A DNA stretch of 64,000 bases, from positions 177,667-241,666 of the forward strand of contig NZ_JANZYP010000004.1 in assembly GCF_025506355.1 (NCBI RefSeq), read 5' to 3'. Numbering within the stretch: the stretch's first letter is position 1; each line of letters opens with the position of its first letter. Below, piece after piece: positions 1-8,277 of the stretch. The DNA comes from Sphaerisporangium corydalis (lineage in GTDB: Bacteria; Actinomycetota; Actinomycetes; Streptosporangiales; Streptosporangiaceae). The position numbers were made by a program, and so were the translations under genes. The notes beneath the pieces were generated by a model. The model had not been told where the DNA came from, did not search any database, and saw only the letters and a list, made by a program, of their open reading frames with translations.

Positions 1-296
1 GGGGCGTTCACCCGCCTCGGCGGCACCTTCACGAACTCGCCGCCGCCCTCGGGGTTCTCCACGACCAGGGTGGCGGTGCGGCTCAGGTTCGTGAGCAGCC
101 AGTAGTCGTCCACCGCCCTGATGACCCCGGCCCGCCGGGACACCCCGGGGTGGCCGAGCGGGAAGTCGACCGGCGCCGACCGGCCGCCGCGCCCGAACAC
201 GACCTCGCGGCCGGGCTGGACCTCCAGCGGCGGCGGCCCGCCGGCGGCCGGTCCGGCGCCGGGGCCGTTCTCGATCTGGAGCAGGACAGTACGCAT
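1..296 (-). CDS. FHA-domain protein, 5' part only
   Basis: The reading frame begins with ATG at 296 and runs off the left edge, so about 98 residues are visible. It starts MRTVLLQIENGPG and contains the forkhead-associated signature: a VFGRGG turn (about residues 33-38), then HPGVSRRAGVI (about 49-59) and DDYWLLTNLS. This matches the GR...SRxHA...N/G spacing of FHA domains, which bind phosphothreonine peptides. In actinobacteria they commonly sit on substrates or partners of Ser/Thr kinases. The C-terminal part is outside the window, so any attached domain is unknown. The H of the usual SRRHA is R-A-G here, a small departure from consensus. Confidence 0.72.
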   Translation of the reverse strand, partial: MRTVLLQIENGPGAGPAAGGPPPLEVQPGREVVFGRGGRSAPVDFPLGHPGVSRRAGVIRAVDDYWLLTNLSRTATLVVENPEGGGEFVKVPPRRVNA

Positions 297-417
297 GCGC
301 GGCACCCTCGCGACATCCTGGAAGCTTCCAGGTACCCCCGCCCACACCCTACGTCGCACAATGACGTCGTTCGCAGAAGACGGCACCGGCGACAGCGCGA
401 CGCAACGGGAGGCGTAG

Positions 418-561
418 ATGCCGAGGACGCGGCACGTACAAGGATCGTCGGTGGTGTGGGCGGCGGCACTGTTCCTGACCATCGCCGGCACGGCGCCCGG
501 CGCCGATCCCACACCGCCCAAGGACCCGGCCGTCACGACCGGCACGACCCGGACCGGCTAG
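418..561 (+). CDS. Small secreted-peptide candidate (47 aa)
   Basis: ATG at 418 is preceded by a good Shine-Dalgarno (GGGAGG at about 408-413) and opens a 47-residue frame ending TAG at 559-561. The peptide has basic residues (MPRTRH), a hydrophobic stretch (VVWAAALFLTIAG) and a small-residue cleavage-like site (APGA), followed by a Pro/Thr-rich tail of about 18 residues. It looks like a tiny exported peptide or an uncleaved membrane-anchored one. I recognise no family. It sits divergently from the FHA gene, and the repeat block at 562-720 follows directly. It could be a chance frame in GC-rich DNA; the ribosome-binding site is the main support. Confidence 0.4.
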   Translation: MPRTRHVQGSSVVWAAALFLTIAGTAPGADPTPPKDPAVTTGTTRTG

Positions 562-589
562 TCCGTCACCACGAGGGGCCCGCCGGGTG

Positions 590-718
590 CCGTCACAGGC
601 ACCCGGCGGAACGGTCACGGCCGTCCGGCGGGACCGGTCACGGTCACCCGGCCGATCCACCACAGGCACCCGGCGGATCCGTCACGGGCGGTCGCCGGAT
701 CCGTCACGGGCGGTCGCC
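590..718. repeat. Degenerate short repeats ending in a tandem 22-bp duplication
   Basis: Units of the form ggatccgtcacgggcggtcg are repeated. Two adjacent copies lie at 675-696 and 697-718, and looser copies extend back to about 590. The right copy contains the stop codon and last four codons (GDRP-stop on the minus strand) of the CU044_5270-type gene that ends at 704. The left copy recreates the same gene end just beyond it. Confidence 0.75.
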
Positions 719-1714
719 GGCGCGGTCCACGATGCCGGAGGCCAGTTCGGTCACCGTCCATACGCTTCCCGCGCGGAAGGCGATCTCGCCGTTGATCTCC
801 TCGCCCCGCAGCCAGACCATGCGCGTGCCCAGGTACCGGAAGGTGCCCGGTTCCAGGATCACGTACCGGCGGGTCACCGGGCCGGTGTCGCGGAAGACCC
901 CGAGCCCCTTGCGGCCCGACCCGTCCTGGACGTCCAGCTCGATCCGGACACCGGGGATCCTGGCCAGCGCCCGGTAGATCGCCGCCTCCAGCTTCGGCGG
1001 CATGACCGCCTGCTGCCCGAGGTAGACCGAGAGCACGCGGAACGCCCGCGCGTCGGCGTCCTCCGCGCCGGCCGTGCCCCCGGCGGTCTCCACCGGCAGG
1101 TTGATCCAGTGCAGGTCCGCGCTCACCCGGGCGAGCAGCTTGGCGGGGTCGGTGGGCAGCTTCCTGAGCCTCTCCGCGTACCGCTGCGGCGAGAGGTCGT
1201 CGTCACCGGGATCCGGCGGCACTTTCGAGATCCTCAGCCGCCCGTCGTCGCCGAACACCGCGGCCCGTTTGCCGTCGTAGCGGATCCACTCTTCCTGGAC
1301 GCGGCCCGCGTCCGGGCCGTTGGCCTGCTTGTCCATGCTCCTGGAGTACTGCCACTGGTCCGGCCTCGGGGTCGGCGAGGTCGAGCGCGACCCGGCGACG
1401 AGAGCCGCCCGCTCCAGCGTCACGGCGGTGCCGGCGTACCTGCCCGCCGCGCTCGGAGGCGCGCCGCCGGTCTGGCCGGGATGGGCGAACACGGCCACAA
1501 GCGCGGCCACGGCGGCGAACGCCGCGGCGAGCAGCAGCGGCCGGGGGAAGGCGCGGAGCCCGCGCCCGCGCGGTCCCGCCGCGGCACGGGCGGCGGAGAA
1601 CCGTCCGGCCTCCGGGCCCTCGGACATGAAGCGGGCGCGCGTGGCGGAGAGCCGGCCGGCGTCCGGCAGGGGGGCGTCCGCGCGCAGTTCACGAAGCGTC
1701 TTCAGATCATCCAC
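704..1714 (-). CDS. CU044_5270-family membrane protein, ECF sigma partner
   Basis: 336 residues. Residues about 1-50 are a hydrophilic cytoplasmic N-terminus (MDDLKTLRELRADAPLPD), followed by one transmembrane helix (PLLLAAAFAAVAALVAVF, about 54-72) and an extracytoplasmic domain with the family's DQWQY and later RYLGTR segments. The actinobacterial CU044_5270 family is almost always encoded directly after an ECF sigma factor and is thought to act as its membrane-bound partner or anti-sigma-like protein. Here the GTG start (1714) overlaps the sigma stop (1707) in GTGGATGA, so translation is probably coupled. The start was chosen from that overlap; an upstream extension in frame would run inside the sigma gene. 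Confidence 0.8.
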   Translation of the reverse strand: MDDLKTLRELRADAPLPDAGRLSATRARFMSEGPEAGRFSAARAAAGPRGRGLRAFPRPLLLAAAFAAVAALVAVFAHPGQTGGAPPSAAGRYAGTAVTLERAALVAGSRSTSPTPRPDQWQYSRSMDKQANGPDAGRVQEEWIRYDGKRAAVFGDDGRLRISKVPPDPGDDDLSPQRYAERLRKLPTDPAKLLARVSADLHWINLPVETAGGTAGAEDADARAFRVLSVYLGQQAVMPPKLEAAIYRALARIPGVRIELDVQDGSGRKGLGVFRDTGPVTRRYVILEPGTFRYLGTRMVWLRGEEINGEIAFRAGSVWTVTELASGIVDRAGDRP

Positions 1715-2366
1715 GGTCCTGCTCCTCGTCGAAAGCGGTGGGGTCGACCCCGCCCAGCGCGGCACGGGTCCTCTTCCTGGCCCGGTGCAGGCGCGACCGC
1801 ACCGTCCCGACCGGGATGCCGAGCGCGTGGGCGACCTCGTCGTAGGTGAGGTCGGCCCACGCGATCAGCAGCAGCACGTCGCGGTCGCCCGCCGACAACC
1901 CCGCGAGCGCGACCGCCAGGTCCCGGTGGGCGGCGGACGCGCTGACCTCGGCGTCGACACGTTCGGTGTAGCTCTCGGCGACGACGTCCACGCCCGTGCG
2001 GGCCATCGCGCGGTAGGACCTGACCTCGGCGCGGCGGTGCCTGCCGATGAGGTTGGCGGCGATCCCGTACAGCCACGGGCGGGCGTCCGGGCGGGTCACG
2101 TCGTAGTGCCCGCGTCGCCGGAAGGCGGCGAGGAAGGTGTCGGCCACGACGTCGTCGGCCAGGGAGTCGCCCAGCCGCCGGGTGACATAGCGGTGGAGTT
2201 CCGGCGCGTGCCGGTCGAACACGGCCGCGAAGACGTCCGGTGCGTCCTGCGACCGCCGGATCAGCTCGGCGTCGCCGGTCAGATCCTCCGCCGTCTCGGC
2301 GCTGCGCGCGTCGGCGATCAAGTAGGACTCCGCTCGTGGGGCCTCGACTTTCCGAGGCGGGGTCAT
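1707..2366 (-). CDS. ECF-type RNA polymerase sigma factor
   Basis: 219 residues. Sigma region 2 covers about residues 45-115 (AVFDRHAPELHRYVTRRLGD, DVVADTFLAAFRRR, RPWLYGIAANL). Region 4 covers about 150-200 (LSAGDRDVLLLIAWADLTYDEVA, then the helix-turn-helix ALGIPVGTVRSRLHRARKR). ATG at 2366 has AAGGGG five bases upstream; an in-frame GTG at 2372 lies inside that ribosome-binding site and is less likely. It heads a two-gene operon with the CU044_5270-type membrane protein, the usual arrangement for this ECF group. Promoter targets cannot be read from the window. Confidence 0.9.
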   Translation of the reverse strand: MTPPRKVEAPRAESYLIADARSAETAEDLTGDAELIRRSQDAPDVFAAVFDRHAPELHRYVTRRLGDSLADDVVADTFLAAFRRRGHYDVTRPDARPWLYGIAANLIGRHRRAEVRSYRAMARTGVDVVAESYTERVDAEVSASAAHRDLAVALAGLSAGDRDVLLLIAWADLTYDEVAHALGIPVGTVRSRLHRARKRTRAALGGVDPTAFDEEQDRG

Positions 2367-2467
2367 TGTCACCCCTTATCACCCGTTCGCCGGAAAAGAG
2401 TTCACGCTGATTCCGGCCGGCGCGAGAGGGGATCTTCCCCCCATGGCGCGCGGGCCCGAGGGGATGG

Positions 2468-4237
2468 TCAAGCGGAGGGGATGTGGGTGAAGCGGGCCGC
2501 CGCGCGCAGGTCCCGCTCTATGCGCGCCGCCGCCGCGCGCAGCGGCGGGAGCACCTGCTCGCGGGCCTGCCATGCGGTGCGGCGGCCGGCGTGCATCGAG
2601 ACGTTGACGGCCGCGACCACCCGCCCGTCCCGGCCGCGCACCGGGACCGCGACGGAGAGCAGCCCCTCCTCCAGCTCCTGGTCGACCAGGGCGTACCCGT
2701 CGCGGGCGGCGGCGGCGAGCAGCGCGGCGAGCCGTTCCTGCGAGGTGACCGTGCGCCGGGTCAGCGGGCGGGGCCGTACGCGGGCCAGGAACGCCGCGCG
2801 CTCGGCCGGGGGCAGGCCGGCCAGCAGCACCCGGCCCATGGACGTGGCGTACGCGGGGAACCGGGTGCCCGGCGTGATGTCGACGCTCATGACGCGCACG
2901 GTGGGCACGCGGGCGACGTACTGGATGTCGTCCCCGGCGAGGACGGCCATCGACGCCGAGTCGTGGGCCCGCCCGGCCAGCCAGGCCAGGTGGGGCTGGG
3001 CGATCTGCGGCAGCGCCAGCCTGGACAGGCAGGCGAAGCCCAGGTCCAGGACCCGGGGCGTCAGCCGGTACAGCCCGTCCTCGGTCTCCGCGTAGCCGAG
3101 GTGGACCAGGGTGATCAGGGAACGCCGGACGGTGGCCCGCGCCAGCCCGGTGGCCCGCGCGAGCCCGGTGGCCCGCGCCAGCGCCGTCAGCGTCACCCCG
3201 CCCGGTGTCCCGCCGGAGGCGGGCGCCCTCTCGAACGCCACGACCACCCCGAGCCCCCGCGCCAGCGACTCCACGAACTCCGGCCCCGCCCCACCGCCCG
3301 GAGCCCCGGCGACCTCCGGCCCCTTCTCCGCGGCGACGAGGTCGGACGGCTCCGCGGCGACGCGGGCGGACGTGCCGTCCCGCTCCGCCGGACACGGCTC
3401 AGCGGGCGCCGGATCCGGCTCGGGCGCGCAGGCCAGGGCCCGTTCCATCGCGGCGACGGTCGTGCGGAGCCGGGGCAGCACCCGGTCGCGGAGCGACCCG
3501 GCGGTGTGCCGGCTGGTGTGGCTGACCACGCTCGCGACGCAGGCGACCCGCCCGTCCGCGTCGCGCACCGGCACCGCGACGGCGACCAGGCCGGGCTCGA
3601 TGAGCTGGTCGTCCAGTGACCAGCCGTTCTCCCGCGCGTCCGCGATCCGCCGCTCGAACGACTCCACGCCGCGCCCGGCCCCTCTCGGCATGACCGGGAA
3701 GGACGTGCCGCCCGGATCGCCGGCCCTGCGGGTCCGCCAGCGCCGCCAGTCGTCCTCGGACCAGCCGGCCGCGAGCAGCGCCCCGATCGCCCCGCATTCG
3801 GCGGGGATCAGGTCACCGACCCGGAAGGTCACCGACATGGCGCGCCTGCGGGTCGCCTGGTGGACGAAACGGGCGCCGTCGCGGTCGGGGACGGCGAGCG
3901 AGACCGATTCGTCCAGTTCATCGGCGAGCCGGTCCGCGAGGGGTCCGAGCAGGCCGGGCAGCCGGGACGCGGCCAGGTAAGCGTTGCCGAGGCCCATCAG
4001 CGCGGGGGTGAGCACCGCGTCCCGGCCGTCCGGCCGCACGTAGCCCATCCGGGCGAGGGTGGCGATGATCCGGTCGACCGTGGACCGTGCCAGGCCCGTG
4101 TCACGCACCAGGTCGCCCATGCTCCGCCTGCCCCCGGCCAGGTCCAGCCGCCTGAGCACCGCGAGCCCCCGCACCAGCGGCCCCACCACCTCGCGTGGCG
4201 GCGGGGCGGCCGCGCGGGGGTCTGCCGTGTGCTCCAC
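2468..4237 (-). CDS. pcaR: Tandem double IclR-family regulator of the pca operon
   Basis: 589 residues containing two complete IclR units in one chain. Unit 1 has a winged HTH (RGLAVLRRLDLAGGRRSMGDL, about 20-75) and an effector domain (about 85-260). A low-complexity linker (about 265-310) follows. Unit 2 repeats HTH plus effector domain (about 315-589). Double PcaR-type regulators beside beta-ketoadipate genes are known in actinobacteria, and the gene is divergent from pcaIJFHG, so it very probably controls that operon in response to an aromatic-pathway intermediate. GTG 4237 is preferred because GGAGG lies eight bases upstream; an in-frame start at 4288 lacks one. The second HTH carries an 18-bp repeat that lengthens its recognition-helix region (see 3131-3184). 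Confidence 0.82.
   Translation of the reverse strand: MEHTADPRAAAPPPREVVGPLVRGLAVLRRLDLAGGRRSMGDLVRDTGLARSTVDRIIATLARMGYVRPDGRDAVLTPALMGLGNAYLAASRLPGLLGPLADRLADELDESVSLAVPDRDGARFVHQATRRRAMSVTFRVGDLIPAECGAIGALLAAGWSEDDWRRWRTRRAGDPGGTSFPVMPRGAGRGVESFERRIADARENGWSLDDQLIEPGLVAVAVPVRDADGRVACVASVVSHTSRHTAGSLRDRVLPRLRTTVAAMERALACAPEPDPAPAEPCPAERDGTSARVAAEPSDLVAAEKGPEVAGAPGGGAGPEFVESLARGLGVVVAFERAPASGGTPGGVTLTALARATGLARATGLARATVRRSLITLVHLGYAETEDGLYRLTPRVLDLGFACLSRLALPQIAQPHLAWLAGRAHDSASMAVLAGDDIQYVARVPTVRVMSVDITPGTRFPAYATSMGRVLLAGLPPAERAAFLARVRPRPLTRRTVTSQERLAALLAAAARDGYALVDQELEEGLLSVAVPVRGRDGRVVAAVNVSMHAGRRTAWQAREQVLPPLRAAAARIERDLRAAARFTHIPSA
3131..3184. repeat. Three 18-bp tandem units inside the second HTH of the IclR protein
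   Basis: Units ggtggcccgcgccagccc at 3131-3148, 3149-3166 and 3167-3184 (one base different in the second, the last ending gcc). On the minus strand they encode ALARATGL-ARATGL-ARATVRR. A normal IclR HTH has a single ARATGLARATVRR segment, so one copy (six residues) appears to be an in-frame insertion. Confidence 0.85.
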
Positions 4238-4312
4238 GCCGGAGACCTCCGCCCGCCACGGTGCCGTCCCGGCGATTGACAGTCCCACCGCTCGGGGATC
4301 AAACTCGGTCCT

Positions 4313-4333
4313 ATTATAATGAACTAAAGTTCA
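4313..4333. promoter_or_regulatory. Divergent -10 box and IclR-type operator between pcaR and pcaI
   Basis: ATTATAAT (4313-4320) is self-complementary and supplies TATAAT on both strands. It is followed by the palindrome TGAACT-AA-AGTTCA (4320-4333), with 6-bp arms. This is the only AT-rich stretch in the region and lies midway between the two divergent starts, as expected for an operator through which the IclR protein controls both genes. No strong -35 was found at 17-bp spacing on either strand. Confidence 0.65.
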
Positions 4334-4441
4334 CCAGGCGAACAACCGCCACCGGCCCGGCACCGGCGGCCCGCAGCGCGAGGGAACGAGACATGACGGA
4401 CACCCGCACACGTCCCGCCGCGAAGGCCCCCGAGGTTCGCG

Positions 4442-5302
4442 ATGATCCGCCGGGGCGCGAAAGCGAGGGCGGGCGACGTGGCTGACATCCGCCCGCTCCC
4501 CGAGGCGGTGGCGGACCTGGTCCGCGACGGGGACACCGTGGCCATGGAGGGCTTCACCCACCTCATCCCCTTCGCCGCCGCCCACGAGGTGATCCGCCAG
4601 GGCGTCACCGACCTGACCCTGGCCCGGATGACCCCCGACGTGATCTACGACCAGCTCATCGGCGCCGGCCTGGTGAAGAAACTGATCTTCTCGTGGGGCG
4701 GCAACCCGGGCGTCGGCTCACTGCACCGCTTCAGGGACGCCGTCGAGAACGGCTGGCCCCGCCCCCTGGAGCTGGACGAGCACAGCCACGCCGGGATGGC
4801 CAACCGCTACGTCGCGGGCGCCTCCGGCCTGCCGTTCGCGGTGCTGCGCGGCTACCGGGGCACGGACCTGGCATGCGGCTCCGGCACCATCTCCACGGTG
4901 ACCTGCCCCTTCACCGGCGAGGAGCTGGCCGCCGTCGCCGCGCTCAACCCCGACGTCACCGTGATCCACGCCCAGCAGGCCGACCGCGACGGCAACGTCC
5001 TGATGTGGGGGCTGACCGGGGTGCAGAAGGAGGCCGTGCTGGCGGCCGGGCGGGTGCTGGTCACCGTCGAGGAGATCGTCGACGAGCTGGTCCCGCGTCC
5101 AGGCGGGGTCGTGCTGCCCGGCTGGGCGGTCACGGCGGTCGCCGAGGTGCCCGGCGGCGCCCACCCGTCGTACGCGGCCGGATACTCGGTCCGCGACAAC
5201 GACTACTACCAGGCGTGGGACCCAATATCCCGGGACCGGGAGCGGTTCACCGCCTGGCTCAGGAGGAACGTCCTGGACCGCGAGGGGGCCGCCACCCGAT
5301 GA
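4442..5302 (+). CDS. pcaI: 3-oxoadipate CoA-transferase, subunit A
   Basis: 286 residues of the glutaconate/3-oxoadipate CoA-transferase alpha family: GDTVAMEGFTHLIPFAAAHE near the N-terminus, FSWGGNPGVGSLHRF, CGSGTISTVTCPFTGEELAAVAAL and HAQQADRDGNVLMWG. With the B subunit it moves CoA from succinyl-CoA to 3-oxoadipate in the cytoplasmic beta-ketoadipate pathway. ATG 4442 has GAGG six bases before it; an in-frame GTG at 4478 (VADIRPLPEA) is an alternative start. It is the first gene of pcaI-J-F-H-G, transcribed away from the double IclR regulator. Its stop overlaps the next start (ATGA). Confidence 0.85.
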   Translation: MIRRGAKARAGDVADIRPLPEAVADLVRDGDTVAMEGFTHLIPFAAAHEVIRQGVTDLTLARMTPDVIYDQLIGAGLVKKLIFSWGGNPGVGSLHRFRDAVENGWPRPLELDEHSHAGMANRYVAGASGLPFAVLRGYRGTDLACGSGTISTVTCPFTGEELAAVAALNPDVTVIHAQQADRDGNVLMWGLTGVQKEAVLAAGRVLVTVEEIVDELVPRPGGVVLPGWAVTAVAEVPGGAHPSYAAGYSVRDNDYYQAWDPISRDRERFTAWLRRNVLDREGAATR

Positions 5303-6060
5303 CCGACGCCCCCGAATCCGCCTCTCCCGACGAGCTGATGACCGTCAACGCGGCGCGGGCCCTCGCCGGGGCGCGCACCTGCTTCGTCGGCATCGGCCTG
5401 CCCAGCGCCGCCGCCAACCTGGCCCGCAGGACCATACGCCCCGACCTGGTCCTGATCTACGAGTCGGGCGCCGTCGGCGCCAAGCCGGCGCGGCTGCCGC
5501 TGTCCATCGGGGACGGCGAGCTGGCCGAGACCGCCGACGCCGTGGTCTCGGTGCCGGAGATGTTCAACTACTGGCTGCAGGCCGGGCGGATCGACGTCGG
5601 CTTCCTCGGCGCCGCCCAGATCGATCGGTACGCCAACATCAACACCACCACGGTGGGCCGTGGCCCGGACCGCCCGGCGAGCCGGCTGCCCGGCGCCGGC
5701 GGCGCGCCGGAGATCGCGGCCGGGTGCGGCGAGGTCCTGATCGTGCTGCGGCACTCCACCCGCAACTTCGTCGACCGGCTGCACTTCGTCACCTCGGTCG
5801 GCCACGGCACCGGCCGGGGGGACCGGGAGCGCCTCGGCCTGCGCGGCAGGGGGCCGGTGGCCGTCATCACCGACCTCGGCGTCCTGCGGCCCGACCCCGA
5901 GACCGCCGAGTTCGTCCTGACCGAACTGCACCCGGGCGTCACCGCCGAACAGGCCCGCGCCGCCACCGGCTGGCCGCTGAGGACGGCCGCCCACGTCGGC
6001 ACCACCGCGCCCCCGACCGCCGCCGAGCTCACCGCGCTGCGCGCGCTCACGAACGCGTGA
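5299..6060 (+). CDS. pcaJ: 3-oxoadipate CoA-transferase, subunit B
   Basis: 253 residues. It has the beta-subunit core: CFVGIGLPSAAANLARR, then LIYESGAVGAKP, where the Glu lies in the position of the CoA-thioester-forming residue, and GRIDVGFLGAAQIDRYANINTT. It forms the CoA-transferase with the upstream product. The start codon overlaps the pcaI stop by four bases, which supports co-translation. A short spacer of about 110 bp separates it from the thiolase gene. The related IpdB (steroid ring degradation) has the same fold, but the downstream pcaF/H/G neighbours point to beta-ketoadipate. Confidence 0.85.
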   Translation: MTDAPESASPDELMTVNAARALAGARTCFVGIGLPSAAANLARRTIRPDLVLIYESGAVGAKPARLPLSIGDGELAETADAVVSVPEMFNYWLQAGRIDVGFLGAAQIDRYANINTTTVGRGPDRPASRLPGAGGAPEIAAGCGEVLIVLRHSTRNFVDRLHFVTSVGHGTGRGDRERLGLRGRGPVAVITDLGVLRPDPETAEFVLTELHPGVTAEQARAATGWPLRTAAHVGTTAPPTAAELTALRALTNA

Positions 6061-6172
6061 GGGAGGACCCCATGACCGCCGCCCATCACGGCCGCCCCGG
6101 CTCCAGGTGGACCATGACCGGGGCGCCGCCCGGCCGCCCCCGGTGCGCGGGCGCACGAAGGCGAGGCGGAAA

Positions 6173-7474
6173 ATGACGGAGGTGTACATCGTCGACGCCG
6201 TCCGCACGCCGTTCGGCAGGTACGGCGGCGCGCTGTCCGGCGTACGCCCCGACGACCTGGCCGCCCACGTCGTCCGGGCCCTGGTGGAGCGGACGCCGCT
6301 GCTCGACCCTGCCAGGATCGACGACGTGTTCCTCGGCAACGCCAACGGCGCCGGAGAGGACAACCGGGACGTGGCCCGGATGGCCGTCCTGCTGGCCGGG
6401 CTCCCGGTGACCGTCCCCGGCGTCTCGGTGAACCGGCTGTGCGGGTCCGGGCTGGAGGCGGTGGTCCAGGCGGGGCGGGCCATCGCGGCCGGCGACGCGT
6501 CCATCGTCATCGCGGGCGGGGTCGAGTCGATGACCCGGGCACCCTGGGTGCTGCAGAAGCCCGGCAAGGCGTTCCCCGCCGCCCACCAGGAGCTGTACTC
6601 GACCACGCTCGGCTGGCGCATGGTCAACCCGCGCATGCCCGCCGAGTGGACCGTGGCCCTGGGCGAGGGCGCCGAGCTGATCGCCGACCGGTACGGGATC
6701 ACCCGCGAGCGGCAGGACGCCTTCGCCCTGGCCAGCCACGAGAAGGCGGCCCGCGCGTGGAAGGACGGCGCCTACGACGACGAGGTCGTCCCCCTCCCTG
6801 CCCCGGGCACGGCGGCGGCCACCGGCATCGTCCCCCTCGGCCATGACACGCCCGGCGCACCGGCGAGCACCGCCGGGACGGCCGGGACGCCGGTTCGCGC
6901 CACCGGGACGCCCGTGAACACCGCCGGGCCGCCGCGTGACGAGTCCATCCGCGACGACACGTCGCTGGAGTCCCTGGCCAGGCTCAAGCCCGCGTTCCGC
7001 CCGGACGGCGGCACCGTCACGGCGGGCAACTCCTCGCCGCTCAACGACGGGGCGGCGGCCCTGCTGCTGTGCGACGAGGACGGGCTGCGCGCCGTCGGCC
7101 GCGAACCGCTGGCCCGGATCCGGGCGTCCGCCGTGACCGGCATCGAGCCTCGGTACTTCGGGCTCGGACCCGTCGAGGCGGTGGGACGCGCGCTCACCCG
7201 GGCGGGGACGAACCTGGCCGATCTGACCGTGTTCGAACTCAACGAGGCGTTCGCCGCCCAGTCCCTGGGCTGCCTGGACGCCTGGCCGGAGCTGGACCCG
7301 GCGATCGTCAACCCGCTCGGCGGCGCCATCGCCATCGGCCACCCGCTCGGCGCCTCCGGGGCCCGCCTGGCGGGCGCGGTCGCCCGCCGGCTGGCCGCCG
7401 CCGGCTCCGGCACGGGCGTCGCGGCCCTCTGCATCGGTGTCGGGCAGGGCCTCGCCCTGGTCCTGGAAAGGTGA
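6173..7474 (+). CDS. pcaF: 3-oxoadipyl-CoA thiolase
   Basis: 433 residues; a class I thiolase with the nucleophilic Cys in VNRLCGSGLEAV (about residue 90), NEAFAAQ, the catalytic His in GHPLGASGARL and the second Cys in ALCIGVGQG. It cleaves 3-oxoadipyl-CoA to succinyl-CoA and acetyl-CoA, the last pathway step. It is about 30 residues longer than usual because of a Gly/Thr/Ala/Pro-rich insert (about residues 220-260, for example AGTAGTPVRATGTPV) before the normal LARLKPAFRPDGGTVTAGNSS. The insert is in a surface loop position in the family and is encoded by short repeats. Confidence 0.9.
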   Translation: MTEVYIVDAVRTPFGRYGGALSGVRPDDLAAHVVRALVERTPLLDPARIDDVFLGNANGAGEDNRDVARMAVLLAGLPVTVPGVSVNRLCGSGLEAVVQAGRAIAAGDASIVIAGGVESMTRAPWVLQKPGKAFPAAHQELYSTTLGWRMVNPRMPAEWTVALGEGAELIADRYGITRERQDAFALASHEKAARAWKDGAYDDEVVPLPAPGTAAATGIVPLGHDTPGAPASTAGTAGTPVRATGTPVNTAGPPRDESIRDDTSLESLARLKPAFRPDGGTVTAGNSSPLNDGAAALLLCDEDGLRAVGREPLARIRASAVTGIEPRYFGLGPVEAVGRALTRAGTNLADLTVFELNEAFAAQSLGCLDAWPELDPAIVNPLGGAIAIGHPLGASGARLAGAVARRLAAAGSGTGVAALCIGVGQGLALVLER

Positions 7475-7479
7475 AGCCC

Positions 7480-8277
7480 ATGCCCACCACGCCCCACCCC
7501 CGGCCCGCCGCGGCGCCGGACGCCCAGGAGGTCATCAGCGCCGAGATCGTCCAGGCGCGCCAGGCCTACGCCAAGACCGTCGAGGACGGCGCGCCCCGCC
7601 GCGACCACCCGGACCGCGACTACCCGCCGTACCGCAGCACCACCCTGCGCCACCCCCGGCGCGCTCTGGTCACCGTTTCCGACCCCGACGCGGTCGAGCT
7701 GAGCGGCCCGGTGTTCGGCGTCACCGACGTCACCGACCTGGACTCCGACCTCACCCGGCGGCACACCGGTGAGCCGCTGGGCGAGCGGATCCAGGTCACC
7801 GGACGGGTGCTGGACCGCGACGGGCGCCCGGTACGCGGCCAGCTCGTCGAGATCTGGCAGGCCAACGCCTCGGGCCGGTACGGCCACCAGCGCGACCAGC
7901 ACCCGGCGCCGCTGGACCCGAACTTCACCGGGGCCGGCCGCTGCCTGACCGACGACCAGGGGACCTACGCCTTCACCACCATCAAGCCGGGCCCCTACCC
8001 GTGGCGCAACCACGACAACGCCTGGCGGCCGGCGCACATCCACTTCTCGCTCTTCGGCACGGCCTTCACCCAGCGGCTGGTGACGCAGATGTACTTCCCC
8101 GGCGACCCGTTGTTCCCCTACGACCCCATCCTGCAGTCGGTCACCGACGACGCGGCGCGTAACCGGCTCGTCTCCACCTACGACCACGACCTGTCCACCC
8201 CGGAGTGGGCCCTCGGGTACCGCTGGGACATCGTCCTGGACGGCCCGGCCGCCACCTGGATCGAGGAGGGCCGATGA
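7480..8277 (+). CDS. pcaH: Protocatechuate 3,4-dioxygenase, beta subunit
   Basis: 265 residues of the intradiol dioxygenase family. It shows the beta-subunit N-terminal extension (DYPPYRSTTLRHPRRAL), the WQANASGRYGH segment and the Fe(III) site with tyrosine in GPYPWRN and two histidines in PAHIHFSLFG. It cleaves protocatechuate between the hydroxyls to beta-carboxymuconate, as the metal-binding subunit of an alpha-beta complex. The ATG start lies five bases after the pcaF stop, and the stop overlaps the pcaG start (ATGA), so the two subunits are translationally coupled. Confidence 0.92.
   Translation: MPTTPHPRPAAAPDAQEVISAEIVQARQAYAKTVEDGAPRRDHPDRDYPPYRSTTLRHPRRALVTVSDPDAVELSGPVFGVTDVTDLDSDLTRRHTGEPLGERIQVTGRVLDRDGRPVRGQLVEIWQANASGRYGHQRDQHPAPLDPNFTGAGRCLTDDQGTYAFTTIKPGPYPWRNHDNAWRPAHIHFSLFGTAFTQRLVTQMYFPGDPLFPYDPILQSVTDDAARNRLVSTYDHDLSTPEWALGYRWDIVLDGPAATWIEEGR

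Noticed and set aside
4276..4281. TTGACA as the -35 partner of the TATAAT box upstream of pcaI
   Set aside because: The spacing is 33 bp, far from the 16-18 bp needed.
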